Below are positions 45,963-54,884 of a stretch of 64,000 nucleotides of DNA, in pieces. Location of the stretch: contig CP026600.1 in the NCBI GenBank assembly GCA_003288255.1, forward strand, positions 62,001 to 126,000, given 5' to 3'. Made by a program: the position numbers and the translations under genes. The stretch is from Clostridiaceae bacterium 14S0207 (GTDB taxonomy: Bacteria; Bacillota; Clostridia; Clostridiales; Clostridiaceae). Within the stretch, counting starts at the first letter, position 1; the number at the start of each line of letters is the position of its first letter. The notes beneath the pieces are model-generated. The model was not told where the DNA came from, made no database searches, and was given only the letters and a program-made list of their open reading frames with translations.

Positions 45963-46044
45963 AAATGGTTTACAAACTTCTTTCTTAGGAATTTGTGAAG
46001 GTGATATAGATAAATATGATTTTGATAAAATATTTAATAAATAA
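45958..46044 (+). pseudogene. Duplicated 3' tail of the TudS-like gene
   Basis: The 28 codons here read YENGLQTSFLGICEGDIDKYDFDKIFNK and a stop, in two blocks: YENGLQTSFLGICEGDIDKY and DFDKIFNK. They match the last codons of the gene at 43705-44259 with only a few changes, and the downstream terminator is duplicated too. The segment lacks a start and is an evolutionary leftover of the event that duplicated the membrane-protein gene. Confidence 0.9.
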
Positions 46045-46087
46045 AATTATAAGGGTAGGCTGATAAGGCTTACCCTTATAATTTGTA
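46042..46087 (+). terminator. Duplicated terminator after the TudS tail
   Basis: The stem AAATTATAAGGGTA/ACCCTTATAATTT matches the terminator at 44258-44302, with changes in the loop (CTGATAAGG versus CTGGTAAAG). It now ends the transcript of membrane-protein paralogue 1. Confidence 0.88.
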
Positions 46088-46107
46088 TACGTTTTATAGA
46101 ACGTATA
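46086..46107. repeat. 8-bp inverted repeat, possible operator
   Basis: TATACGTT and AACGTATA are perfect inverted copies separated by 6 bp. It directly follows the duplicated terminator and precedes paralogue 2, so an operator is possible. No regulator is identified. Confidence 0.35.
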
Positions 46108-46226
46108 TTTTTGAAGTTAAAAACTATTTAATAATACTACAAATGTTAATAATAAATATAAACTTTTAAAAGTTCTTATCCAAAGAATATATAATTAAAT
46201 TTTACAATGTTAAGTTAAATATTTGA

Positions 46227-46241
46227 AATTTTCTGAATATT
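46227..46241. promoter_or_regulatory. CodY-like box upstream of paralogue 2
   Basis: AATTTTCTGAATATT matches CodY consensus AATTTTCWGAAAATT at 14 of 15 bases. It lies 170 bp before the gene. No comparable site is found upstream of paralogue 1, so the copies may be controlled differently. Confidence 0.4.
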
Positions 46242-46257
46242 ATGTTAAAGTTGTTTT

Positions 46258-46388
46258 ATAAAGGGGTTGCAATGATTATTAAGACAAAATAATTTGAAGA
46301 TAATAAAGATGAAAAAAAGAAAATGATTTTTTAAAAAGTTTTCTATGATATCATCAGGTAAATAATATAAGAAAAACAACCCCTTTAT
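46258..46388. repeat. 131-bp segment bounded by 12-bp inverted repeats (MITE-like)
   Basis: ATAAAGGGGTTG at 46258-46269 and its exact inverse CAACCCCTTTAT at 46377-46388 enclose 107 bp without a gene. The G/C-rich ends stand out from the A/T-rich surroundings. The spacer before paralogue 2 is about 250 bp longer than the matching spacer before paralogue 1, which fits an insertion. It could also act as a long hairpin in the mRNA leader. Confidence 0.4.
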
Positions 46389-46413
46389 TAGTATTTAATA
46401 AGGAGATTACATT

Positions 46414-48000
46414 GTGAAAGAAAAGTTGATTTTTTTATGTAAATTTTTATCTGTAGTTATAATTATGTACTTATGTATCAATATATATAACTATAAAACA
46501 AATCTTAAATACTATAATAAACCACCTTCAGATAAATGGGCAAAAGGAAAATATATAGATACGGTTGTTAATCCATCGGTTAATTCAAAAATAATTTCAG
46601 ATGATAAAGATTATATAGTAACAATTAATGATAAGGAAAATATAAGAATTTATAAAATAGATAAAATGGGAGAAGTACTAAAAAAGAAAAGTATAAAAGT
46701 TGAAACGGATGTTTTAAATGATTTATTTATTAGTAAAATAAATAATAAAAAATATTATTTGCAATGGAATATCATAACACTAGATGGAGCTATAGTAAGA
46801 AGTGTATTCTTAGATGAAAATTTTAACGAGATTTCTAAAAGACACGAAGAAAAAGTTGAAGAGTCATTTAAGGTAGATGAAGGAATTATAGTTTTAGCAT
46901 TTAAAGATAAAGTGGAAATTAGAGACTTAAATAAAAATAAAAATTGTTCAATTATAGCAAAGAAACCTAGATTTATTTCAGGAATAAGATCAAAAAATAA
47001 TGAGTATTTTATTACCTATAGAGCTAATGACTTTAATATGATCAAATTAAAATATAAAGATGGAGAAATAATTGATGATAGTAAGTTGTGTAAAATATTT
47101 GAAATGACAGGACAAATTACTAAGGATATTAGATTAGTATCTAATTTAAAAGAAAGTTATTTTATTATTCAAACTAAGAGAAAAGGTGAATATAAAAATT
47201 ACCTTATGAAGGTAGATTTACATTCAAATAAAACTGAAATAACTAAGAAATTAGAATTAAATGAGGTAGAGGATCTTAACGATATAGAATTTTATAAAGT
47301 AGAAGATGATAAGATTTATTTTTTAGCTAATTCACATCAGATCATGTTATTAGAGGGATTTTGTAATGATATAATAGAATTTTATATAAAAGATAGTAAA
47401 CCCGTTTTTAGTAGTATCTTAACAAAGACAAAATATGAAAAGTTATTTCATTATGGTATAGATGATATAGCTACTTATGGGATTTTTAATACTGATAAAG
47501 ATAATTATGATCTAAATTTTACTTCTAGTAATAATGACTTTAAGAAAAATAACAATGGACTAAAAGAAAGTGAAAGGCAAGATGCTATTAATAGGGTTAT
47601 AGAATCTGATATTTATGGTATTTGTTCTCTACTGGGAGCTGAAGTAAAATGGTTACTTCCTCTATTAGTAGTAGTTTGTCTTTTTACTATGTTTCAAGAA
47701 AAAATAAAAGAAGGATATCGTAAGAAGGTATTTTTAGGATTACTTTTAACGAGTATTGTATTTAAATTAATTAACAATTATTCATCAATATATTCAAAGG
47801 CATGGATATATGTTCCTAAACCTATAAACAATCCATTAATAGGATTTATAGTAGCTATTTTTAGTAGTATCATAATTTATTCATTTGCATATGAAGCCTA
47901 TAAAAAAGATACAGAAAAATTGTTCATTGGAGCAATGGCTCCATTTGTTGTTATTGATATGATTCTAACTTGCACATTATATGTTCAGTATATTATATAA
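46414..48000 (+). CDS. Unrecognised membrane protein, paralogue 2
   Basis: The 528-residue protein has the same layout as paralogue 1: one N-terminal helix, a large extracytoplasmic domain (PPSDKWAKGKYIDTVVNP onward), and four C-terminal helices containing WIYVPKPINNPLIGFIVAIF. Most positions are shared with paralogue 1. It starts at GTG behind AAGGAG, and its spacer before the ribosome site matches paralogue 1 only over about 20 bp. The tail reads QYII then TAA, in contrast to paralogue 1 where the stop arises from a junction. Function unknown. Confidence 0.75.
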   Translation: MKEKLIFLCKFLSVVIIMYLCINIYNYKTNLKYYNKPPSDKWAKGKYIDTVVNPSVNSKIISDDKDYIVTINDKENIRIYKIDKMGEVLKKKSIKVETDVLNDLFISKINNKKYYLQWNIITLDGAIVRSVFLDENFNEISKRHEEKVEESFKVDEGIIVLAFKDKVEIRDLNKNKNCSIIAKKPRFISGIRSKNNEYFITYRANDFNMIKLKYKDGEIIDDSKLCKIFEMTGQITKDIRLVSNLKESYFIIQTKRKGEYKNYLMKVDLHSNKTEITKKLELNEVEDLNDIEFYKVEDDKIYFLANSHQIMLLEGFCNDIIEFYIKDSKPVFSSILTKTKYEKLFHYGIDDIATYGIFNTDKDNYDLNFTSSNNDFKKNNNGLKESERQDAINRVIESDIYGICSLLGAEVKWLLPLLVVVCLFTMFQEKIKEGYRKKVFLGLLLTSIVFKLINNYSSIYSKAWIYVPKPINNPLIGFIVAIFSSIIIYSFAYEAYKKDTEKLFIGAMAPFVVIDMILTCTLYVQYII

Positions 48001-48036
48001 TTTAATGAAAAGACAAAAATTGATATAAGAAAAAAA

Positions 48037-48103
48037 GTAAAAATATAATTTTTATAAGAGTAAAGATAAGGTATATTTACTTAATAAAAATTATATTTTT
48101 ACT
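48037..48103. terminator. Long bidirectional hairpin between converging genes
   Basis: A 20-bp perfect inverted repeat (arms at 48037-48056 and 48084-48103, starting AGTAAAAATATAATTTTTAT) encloses 27 nt. It lies between paralogue 2 (plus strand) and the ttcA-like gene (minus strand). It is A/T-only in most pairs, so terminator strength is uncertain. Confidence 0.65.
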
Positions 48104-48126
48104 ATTCTAATGTAAGGTTATACTAA

Positions 48127-48861
48127 CTATTCTTGTTTAATTCTTTCAATATCCCAGATAAACAATTGTTCAGCATTGTTGAGTGAACTAAATAAACTTT
48201 TTTTAAATCCAGGAATATCTTGATTTAGTTTATAAATAAGATTTTTCATATCTTCTCTTTTTGTATATCCATCGGCTGGGCAAGGATTTTTTATAATAGG
48301 GAAATTGTAATTTTTAACGAGATTTTTAATTTCATGTTCTTCTATGTATACCATTGGCCTTATTAATTTTAATTTATTTTGCTTCATATAACTTTTTGGA
48401 GAAAAACAGTTTATTCTTCCTTCATAGCATAATGATAGCATTAAAGTTTCAAGTGCATCATCTTTATGGTGACCTAGAGCCACTTTTGTACATCCTAGTT
48501 TTTCGGCCATGTCATTTAAAGCACCTCTTCGAAGGTTTGCACATAAGGAGCAAGGATTCTTTTCCTTTTTTACATCAAAAACTATTTCCTTTATACGAGT
48601 TTTAACTTCATAAAAGGGAATATTTATATCTTTACATAGTTTATTTAAAGAAGAAAAGTCTATGCCAGTGCCAGGATTTACTGTTATAGCTACTAGTTCA
48701 AATTTTTCGGGAGAAAATTTTTGATAATTTTTCAATAAATGTACAAGAGTTAAACTATCTTTTCCACCAGACAAGCCAACAGCTATTTTATCTCCATCTT
48801 CTATTAAGTTAAAATCGTTAATTGCTTTTCTAGTTTTGCCAAGTAATTTTTGAAATTTCAT
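48127..48861 (-). CDS. TtcA-like tRNA 2-thiocytidine synthetase (PP-loop ATPase)
   Basis: The ATG at 48861 is 8 nt after GGATGG, giving 244 residues; an ATG 12 bp upstream lacks that spacing. The PP-loop SGGKDS is at 31-36, CxxC is at Cys104-Cys107 (NPCSLC), and a third Cys is at 194 (NPCPADG), the set that holds a [4Fe-4S] cluster in TtcA. HHKDDALET near 131-139 is also typical. TtcA thiolates cytidine 32 of some tRNAs, and related PP-loop enzymes act on other tRNA sites, so the exact target is less certain than the family. Confidence 0.9.
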   Translation of the reverse strand: MKFQKLLGKTRKAINDFNLIEDGDKIAVGLSGGKDSLTLVHLLKNYQKFSPEKFELVAITVNPGTGIDFSSLNKLCKDINIPFYEVKTRIKEIVFDVKKEKNPCSLCANLRRGALNDMAEKLGCTKVALGHHKDDALETLMLSLCYEGRINCFSPKSYMKQNKLKLIRPMVYIEEHEIKNLVKNYNFPIIKNPCPADGYTKREDMKNLIYKLNQDIPGFKKSLFSSLNNAEQLFIWDIERIKQE

Positions 48862-48961
48862 AATGTTAACCATCCTATAAGAATAATGATAATGTGATAT
48901 AAATAATATAATAGCAGATTTTGATTACGAAAAGAATATAGAAATATATTGTACAGAAGAT

Positions 48962-49015
48962 AAAACAACAATATTCTAGTAATATAATTTACATACTAAA
49001 ATATTGTTGTTTTAA
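48962..49015 (-). terminator. Terminator of the first EEP hydrolase gene
   Basis: The 14-bp stem AAAACAACAATATT/AATATTGTTGTTTT encloses about 25 nt with CTAGTA-type inner pairing. On the minus strand it is followed by TTTTATC, just after the hydrolase stop codon. Confidence 0.8.
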
Positions 49016-49026
49016 TCTAGTAATTA

Positions 49027-50097
49027 TTATTTAAGTTTAAACTTCATCATTACAGGATTATGATCAGAATATTTAAAGTCTAAATTCAAACCTCTAACAT
49101 CGGTTACATCGATATTATCTGATACCATAAAACCATCTATAACACATACAAAATTATCACCTTTTACATAAGGTTTTCCTGCATCTCTACAAGTGGGAAC
49201 TTTACTATCTGCATACCATTTAAAACCTTTAGGGTTAAATTCTTTTGGAACCTCTTTAAGCCAATTAGGCCAAGGATCTTTAGATGTAAACCCATCTAGG
49301 TTAATGCCAGGAATTTCATGATTCCAATCACCACCTATAACAACATAGTTACCCTTATTATATTCTTCTTCTAAAAAATTTTTTAGAACTGCTAATTGTT
49401 TTTTTCTAATTTTCCCACCTTTATCATAGGCAGAAAGATGCGAGTTCAATATAACTAATTCTTTACCATTTTCTACAGGTAACTTTGAAACGGTAACACA
49501 TCTATCTAAAAAGAACAATTTTTTAGGCCAAGATTCATCTACTGGTAAGTCAAGTCTTTCAGAAGAAGCTACTTTAAAGTCTGAAAAAGTTGGTTGACCA
49601 GCAAGAACCCTTCCATGAGGTTTTAAAAACGGGTATGCAATCCATTTAACATTAAAATTTACACCAAAAGAACTATTATATCCCTTAAATATATTTTTAA
49701 AAACATCATATTGATTTACGTGATAGCTTCTAGTGGAATCAATATCTACCTCTTGCAGTAAAATAAAATTAGGATTTTGTTTTTTTATTGCATTTCCAAT
49801 GCCCGTTATATTTTTTATAACATTTTCTTTACTAGCTGCTCTAGATTCTGTTCCGCCATCCATAAAAAATTGAAAGGCATGATCATATGCACCGAATCCT
49901 ACATTAGATGTTACAGCAGTCATTTCAGTATTTGGTTTTACTAATTTATCATTATTACCGTTAGAGCCTTCCACAGTTAGTTTTGTTATTGTATCAGGTT
50001 TATAATCAGTAACTTGTAAATATAGTATATAGGCTATTAATAGTGTTAATAATGCTAAAATAACACTAAAAACAACTAAAAAAATTTTCCTAGTCAT
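49027..50097 (-). CDS. Membrane-anchored endonuclease/exonuclease/phosphatase-fold protein 1
   Basis: The 356-residue protein has an N-terminal helix (about 5-26) that anchors or secretes it, then an EEP domain. Active-site segments are visible in family order: FILLQEVDIDSTRSY (metal-binding Glu), VILNSHLSAYDKGG (His), VIGGDWNHEIPG (Asp, Asn), and YSDHNPVMMKFK (terminal Asp-His). Members include DNase I-like nucleases and phosphodiesterases that act on inositol phosphate or sphingomyelin. The substrate is not decided. It is in tandem with a paralogue 88 bp upstream on the same strand. Confidence 0.85.
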   Translation of the reverse strand: MTRKIFLVVFSVILALLTLLIAYILYLQVTDYKPDTITKLTVEGSNGNNDKLVKPNTEMTAVTSNVGFGAYDHAFQFFMDGGTESRAASKENVIKNITGIGNAIKKQNPNFILLQEVDIDSTRSYHVNQYDVFKNIFKGYNSSFGVNFNVKWIAYPFLKPHGRVLAGQPTFSDFKVASSERLDLPVDESWPKKLFFLDRCVTVSKLPVENGKELVILNSHLSAYDKGGKIRKKQLAVLKNFLEEEYNKGNYVVIGGDWNHEIPGINLDGFTSKDPWPNWLKEVPKEFNPKGFKWYADSKVPTCRDAGKPYVKGDNFVCVIDGFMVSDNIDVTDVRGLNLDFKYSDHNPVMMKFKLK

Positions 50098-50185
50098 ATG
50101 TTTTTATAAACTCCTTATTAATTATTCTACGTAATTAAAATATTTTATAGTTTTGTAATTATGCTATAATATTAAGTTTTATATA

Positions 50186-51229
50186 TTATTTAAGTTTGAA
50201 TTTCAATTTTACAGGATTATGATCTGAGTGAACGAAATCTAAATTAATTCCGTGAATAGAGGTTACCTCTATATTATCTGATACTAAAAATCCATCTACT
50301 ATGCATTTGAAGTTTTCTCCAACCCTATAAGGTTTTGCTACAGTTCTACAGGAAGGAGTATCTTTATCAAAAAACCATTTAAAACCCTTTGGGTTAAAAT
50401 TATTTGGTATTTTTTGAAGCCATTTTGGCCATTTTTCTTTACTTTTAAATATAAATGGATTAGTATTAGGCATTTGATGATTCCAGTCACTTCCTATGAT
50501 TATGTAATTACCTTTTGAATATTCACTTTCTAAATATCCTTGAACAAATTTTAATTGTTTTTTTCTTATTATGCCACCTCTATCAAAGGCAGATAAATGA
50601 GAGTTTATTATGACTAATTCTTTTTTATTTTCTATAGGAATTCGTGTTACAAGAGCACAACGCTTTAGGGAAAATAGTCTGTAAGGCCAGGTCTTATTAA
50701 TAGGAAGAGATACTCTTTCACTAAGTTTAATTTTTAAATGTGAAAATGTACCTTGTCCTGCTAAAATTTTGCCTTGAGGCTTTCTAAAAGGGTATGCTAT
50801 CCATTTAACATTAAAGTTTATACCAAAAGAAGTAGCATAATTTTTAAATATATTCTTATAAATTTTGTACTGATTTACTCTATAACTTCTGGTTGAATTT
50901 AAATCTATTTCTTGAAACAGTGCAAAAGTCGGATTCTCTTTAAGAAGCAAATTTCCGAGAGAAGTTACATTATTTATAACACGATCTTTACTGATAGCAC
51001 GTGAAAGCTTTCCACCATCCATAAAAAAACTAAAGTCTTTATCATGTGCTCCAAAACCTATGTTAGATGTTATTATAGTCATTTCTTTATTTACTTGCCC
51101 TACTTCATCTTGGTTATTTTCAATATTTTCATCAGAAATTAGTTTTGGATTATATTCTGTAAAGGTTAAAAATAATATATATGTTATTAAAATTGTAAAA
51201 AATACGTATAAACAAAATTCTAAAATCAC
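50186..51229 (-). CDS. Membrane-anchored endonuclease/exonuclease/phosphatase-fold protein 2
   Basis: The start is GTG at 51229 behind GGGGGTGAAAAA, giving 347 residues; an upstream TTG at 51253 would include that site. It has an N-terminal helix (about 3-22) and the same catalytic segments as its downstream paralogue: FALFQEIDLNSTRSY, VIINSHLSAFDRGG, IIGSDWNHQMPN and HSDHNPVKLKFK. The two genes arose by tandem duplication and still share all active-site segments, so both are probably active hydrolases acting outside the cytoplasm. Confidence 0.85.
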   Translation of the reverse strand: MILEFCLYVFFTILITYILFLTFTEYNPKLISDENIENNQDEVGQVNKEMTIITSNIGFGAHDKDFSFFMDGGKLSRAISKDRVINNVTSLGNLLLKENPTFALFQEIDLNSTRSYRVNQYKIYKNIFKNYATSFGINFNVKWIAYPFRKPQGKILAGQGTFSHLKIKLSERVSLPINKTWPYRLFSLKRCALVTRIPIENKKELVIINSHLSAFDRGGIIRKKQLKFVQGYLESEYSKGNYIIIGSDWNHQMPNTNPFIFKSKEKWPKWLQKIPNNFNPKGFKWFFDKDTPSCRTVAKPYRVGENFKCIVDGFLVSDNIEVTSIHGINLDFVHSDHNPVKLKFKLK

Positions 51230-51499
51230 TTTTTCACCCCCATAACGATTCAAAAATTAATTGTGCAAATTTATAATAACATACTATGAAAATAATTATT
51301 AATAAATTTAAATTCATAAAGATTTTATTTTTACATTCATTTTTTCAATAGTAATCAAGTCAACTATAATAAAAATCTATAAACATTGATGAATATAAGA
51401 AAAATGTAGTATATTTAGGTCGTCAATTGATTATTAGTAAGTAATAATAAAATTTTATTAGAAAATAACGAGAAATTTCATATAAAAGGGGGAAATACA

Positions 51500-53179
51500 A
51501 TGAAATGTAAAAGATTAGGGGCTATAATATTAGCAGCTACTTTAACTATGGGTACATTTGTAGGCTGTCAAAGTAAAGCAGCTGATAGTGCGGCTAAAGC
51601 AAACACTGAAGGAAAGGTCAAGGATAAAATTGTGTATTCAATTAACACTCCACCAACAGGGGTATTTAATCCATTATTATCAGACACAAGATATGATGGA
51701 AATGTCAATGGCATAATCTATACTTCATTATTAGATGTTGATAATGATGGAAACTTAGTGCCATCTTTAGCAGAAAGTTATAAGGTTTCAGATGATCAAA
51801 AAACTATAACATTTAAAATAAATAAAAATGCAAAATGGCATGATGATAAACCTGTTACAACTGAGGATGTAGTTTTTACTATAGAATCTTTAGCAAATCC
51901 TAAATACACTGGTAGTTATGCAGGCAACATTTCTGATATAAAAGGTGTGGATGCATATAACAAAGGAAAAGCTAAAACTATAGAAGGGATAAAAGTTGTA
52001 GATGAAAATACAATAGAAATTCAACTTGAAAAGGCATATGCACCGGCTATTGTTAATATTGCAGGAGTTAATATTATACCAAAACATGTCTGGGCTAAGG
52101 TACCAGTAGAGAATTGGGAAAAAGCTACTGATTTATTAAGAAAACCAATAGGGTCAGGGGCATATAAATTAAGTAAATTTGAGCCGGGTCAATATGTTGA
52201 ATTTGAAGCTTATGATAAATACTTTGGTGAAAAAGCTAAAACTAAAAAATTTATATTAAAAGTTACTAATCCAGACACATTACAAGCTGAGTTGAAAAAT
52301 GGTAATGTGGATATAGCTAATATAAAAGATATGAAAAATAATGAAGTAGAAAATGTAAAAAAACAAGGCTTTGATGTTGCAACTTACCCAGATTTTATGT
52401 TCCAATACATGGGCTTTAATTTAAGAAAATCAACATTTAAAGATAAAAAAGTAAGACAAGCATTTATGTATGCTCTAGATAGAAAATCAATGGTTGATAA
52501 ATTATTAGAGGGAAGAGGTGAAGAAATAAATACAGCATTACTTCCTTCAGGATGGGCATATCCAGAAAGCGGATTAAACGAATATAAATTTGATGTAGAA
52601 AAGGCTAAAGGATTATTAAAAGAAGCTGGATGGGAAGATAAAAATAAAGATGGAGTTTTAGAAAACGCTAAGGGAGAAAAATTCCAAGCAGAATTAAAAT
52701 ATCCAACAGGATTAAAAGCAAGAGAACAAACAGCATTAATAATCAAAGAAAGTCTTAAAAAAGTAGGAGTGGATGTTAAATTAACTTCTATGGAATTTCC
52801 TACATTAATGGAGCAAGTAGTTGCAAATCACGAATTTGATTTATACTTAATGGGTAATACATTATCTTCAGATCCAGATCCAAAACCTTTCTGGTATTCT
52901 GAGGCTGCTTCAGATAAAAAAGGTGAAGAAGGATGGAATATTGTAGGTTATAGAAATAAAGAAGTAGACAAACTTTTAGATGAAGGTATTTCTACTATAG
53001 ATAGAAATAAACGTAAAAAGACATACGAGCAATTTGGAAAAATAATTAATGAAGATGTACCAGAAGCATTTTTATATGTTCAAAATAATGACGTAGCATA
53101 TAATAAAAAATTAAAGAACTTTAAGCCTTCTACATTCTCTGAATTTAGAGACATAGAAAAATGGTATATAGGGGAATAA
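51500..53179 (+). CDS. oppA: Oligopeptide ABC transporter substrate-binding lipoprotein
   Basis: The 559-residue lipoprotein has lipobox TFVGC with Cys23 and belongs to SBP_bac_5. Diagnostic segments include NPLLSDTRYDGNVNGIIYTSL, a SLAESYKVSDDQKTITFKI stretch near the start, and PDPKPFWYSEAASD. It would bind peptides outside the membrane for OppBCDF. The gene has its own terminator directly downstream, and a transposase gene then separates it from oppB. GGGGGAAA precedes the ATG. Ligand could also be another di- or oligopeptide-like solute (family includes nickel and dipeptide binders). Confidence 0.93.
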   Translation: MKCKRLGAIILAATLTMGTFVGCQSKAADSAAKANTEGKVKDKIVYSINTPPTGVFNPLLSDTRYDGNVNGIIYTSLLDVDNDGNLVPSLAESYKVSDDQKTITFKINKNAKWHDDKPVTTEDVVFTIESLANPKYTGSYAGNISDIKGVDAYNKGKAKTIEGIKVVDENTIEIQLEKAYAPAIVNIAGVNIIPKHVWAKVPVENWEKATDLLRKPIGSGAYKLSKFEPGQYVEFEAYDKYFGEKAKTKKFILKVTNPDTLQAELKNGNVDIANIKDMKNNEVENVKKQGFDVATYPDFMFQYMGFNLRKSTFKDKKVRQAFMYALDRKSMVDKLLEGRGEEINTALLPSGWAYPESGLNEYKFDVEKAKGLLKEAGWEDKNKDGVLENAKGEKFQAELKYPTGLKAREQTALIIKESLKKVGVDVKLTSMEFPTLMEQVVANHEFDLYLMGNTLSSDPDPKPFWYSEAASDKKGEEGWNIVGYRNKEVDKLLDEGISTIDRNKRKKTYEQFGKIINEDVPEAFLYVQNNDVAYNKKLKNFKPSTFSEFRDIEKWYIGE

Positions 53180-53180
53180 T

Positions 53181-53226
53181 AAAAAAATAATTTGAGAGGA
53201 TCTAGTACCTTCTCAAATTATTTTTT
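53181..53226 (+). terminator. Terminator of oppA
   Basis: The stem AAAAAATAATTTGAGA/TCTCAAATTATTTTTT encloses about 13 nt and ends in a T run. It follows the oppA stop codon by 2 bp, so oppBCDF cannot be simply cotranscribed unless there is readthrough. Confidence 0.9.
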
Positions 53227-53335
53227 AGCATTTTTTAAAGCATATATTAAAATTTTAGATGATTGCAGAATTGAAAATTAAAAACTGTAGATAATTTTCT
53301 ACATTATAATTAAAAATGTGGAAAAAAACATCACG

Positions 53336-53360
53336 ACAAAAAGCCTTTTTGGAAAAAGGC
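53336..53360 (-). terminator. Terminator of the transposase gene
   Basis: On the minus strand GCCTTTTT/AAAAAGGC forms a hairpin followed by TTTTTG. It lies 43 bp after the transposase stop codon. Confidence 0.8.
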
Positions 53361-53402
53361 ATGCGTAGCATTTGAGCTGATATTTAGTTGTGGATATGTT
53401 AA

Positions 53403-54884
53403 CTATACTACTATTTTAAGAAATTTGTTTAGACTTCTCATATAAGTAGGTTTATTCATAGCGTAAGCTACGATAACGTTTATAAGTTTAGATATAGCAG
53501 TTAAATATAAATCAGCACGCATGGTTATGATGTTTACTGTTCTCGGTTGTTCAATACATGGGTTAAACTTAAGAGAAGATATACATCTTTCAATAGATGT
53601 ACGAATTGTATAATTTTCATCCCACTCTTTTGAGTTTCTTTGGACACCGGGATAAAGTCTAAAATCTTTATCAGGATAAACATAAGTCATACGACCACTT
53701 TTGTTGTCAGTACAAGGGTTTTCACATGTATGATAACATTTACCTTTTTTATCTCTATGAGATTTTGGACATGTGAATTTAAATCTAAGACTTCTATTTT
53801 TACTTTTACAAGATCCTTCGGATTTAAATTCTTTTTTAGTTAGTGGGCAAAGAGGAATACCTTGGGTATTAAATTCTAAATCTCCGATTTTATTATTGGA
53901 TTGATTACGAGAATTAAGAGGTATAAATACTCTTTTAAATTCTAAATGCTTAAGTAAACCGAAATTATCATAACTATCAAATTCAGAATCACCTAAAAAA
54001 GTTTCAAATTTAAAATTAGAATTAGCTTTTAGGTTTTCTAAAAATGGGATAATTACTGGTTTTAGAGAAGCATTATCATAAAAATATTTTTGTTCTTCAG
54101 GGGTAATAAAATTTTTTTCATCTAAGGATTTGTAAAAATCTTCATCGAGAAACTTTATATTTAAGGGAATACCCCAGCCATTTGTTAAAAGACCAAATTT
54201 GTAAAAGTAGCCGAAATGCCCATTAACAAAATCTAATTTGATATTAGAATTAGCTTGTGCAAATTTAGGCATGTTCTTATATGCGGCAGCATAAGGATTA
54301 AAAATTTCTTTCTTTGTAGCTTTAGCATAAGATTTCTGCCTATTGATTTCAGCTACAAGTGTTTTAGGATTATTTTCTTTAACTCTTGGTTTTAAGCCAG
54401 AAGTATCGTATATAATCATAGAATTAAGATTTTTCATAGGTGAATCATTTGGAAGATCATTATTAATGTCTTCACAGATATCAATAACTTTAAGAGCCAT
54501 TGAGTCAAATAAATTACTAAGATCACTTTCAAATGTAGTTTTAAATCTACTGAAAAATGATTCATCAGGTACTGATTTGTAAAAGCCACAGAATTCTCTT
54601 ATTTCAGTAGAAAATACAAGGAAAATTGTTAGTAAAACAGTAGTAGGTATATGAAATATTTGCATGATTAGTAGTGCTGATAATACAGAAGAAAGTTCAT
54701 ATTCCCTATCTTTCCCTAAGTCAGAATAATAGTGTTCTTTAAATGAATTAGGAATAAAGGTATTAATATCAAAGTTATGAGCAAGTAACTCAATGAACCC
54801 TACGGGTTGTTTAGTAGTCATGTATTTTAATTCAGATACCTGTTCAAAAATATTTAGTTGTTTAATTTTATTAAGACAAAACAT
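53403..54884 (-). CDS. DDE transposase, IS1182/IS5-like
   Basis: The 493-residue protein has an N-terminal DUF772-like helical part (SVLSALLIMQIFHIPTTVLL, VPDESFFSRFKTTF) and an RNase H-like core. The likely catalytic acids are Asp in MIIYDTSGLKP, Asp in FLGDSEFDSYDN, and Glu in RTSIERCISSLKFN. A Cys-rich insert (CPKSHRDKKGKCYHTCENPC) before the final Glu is typical of IS1182 relatives. AAGGAG precedes the ATG. No frameshift or stop is seen, so it may be active. Its subfamily is inferred from motifs only. Confidence 0.88.
   Translation of the reverse strand: MFCLNKIKQLNIFEQVSELKYMTTKQPVGFIELLAHNFDINTFIPNSFKEHYYSDLGKDREYELSSVLSALLIMQIFHIPTTVLLTIFLVFSTEIREFCGFYKSVPDESFFSRFKTTFESDLSNLFDSMALKVIDICEDINNDLPNDSPMKNLNSMIIYDTSGLKPRVKENNPKTLVAEINRQKSYAKATKKEIFNPYAAAYKNMPKFAQANSNIKLDFVNGHFGYFYKFGLLTNGWGIPLNIKFLDEDFYKSLDEKNFITPEEQKYFYDNASLKPVIIPFLENLKANSNFKFETFLGDSEFDSYDNFGLLKHLEFKRVFIPLNSRNQSNNKIGDLEFNTQGIPLCPLTKKEFKSEGSCKSKNRSLRFKFTCPKSHRDKKGKCYHTCENPCTDNKSGRMTYVYPDKDFRLYPGVQRNSKEWDENYTIRTSIERCISSLKFNPCIEQPRTVNIITMRADLYLTAISKLINVIVAYAMNKPTYMRSLNKFLKIVV

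Noticed and set aside
51449-51463. CodY-like sequence upstream of oppA
   Set aside because: The best alignment to AATTTTCWGAAAATT has five mismatches, not distinguishable from background in AT-rich DNA.
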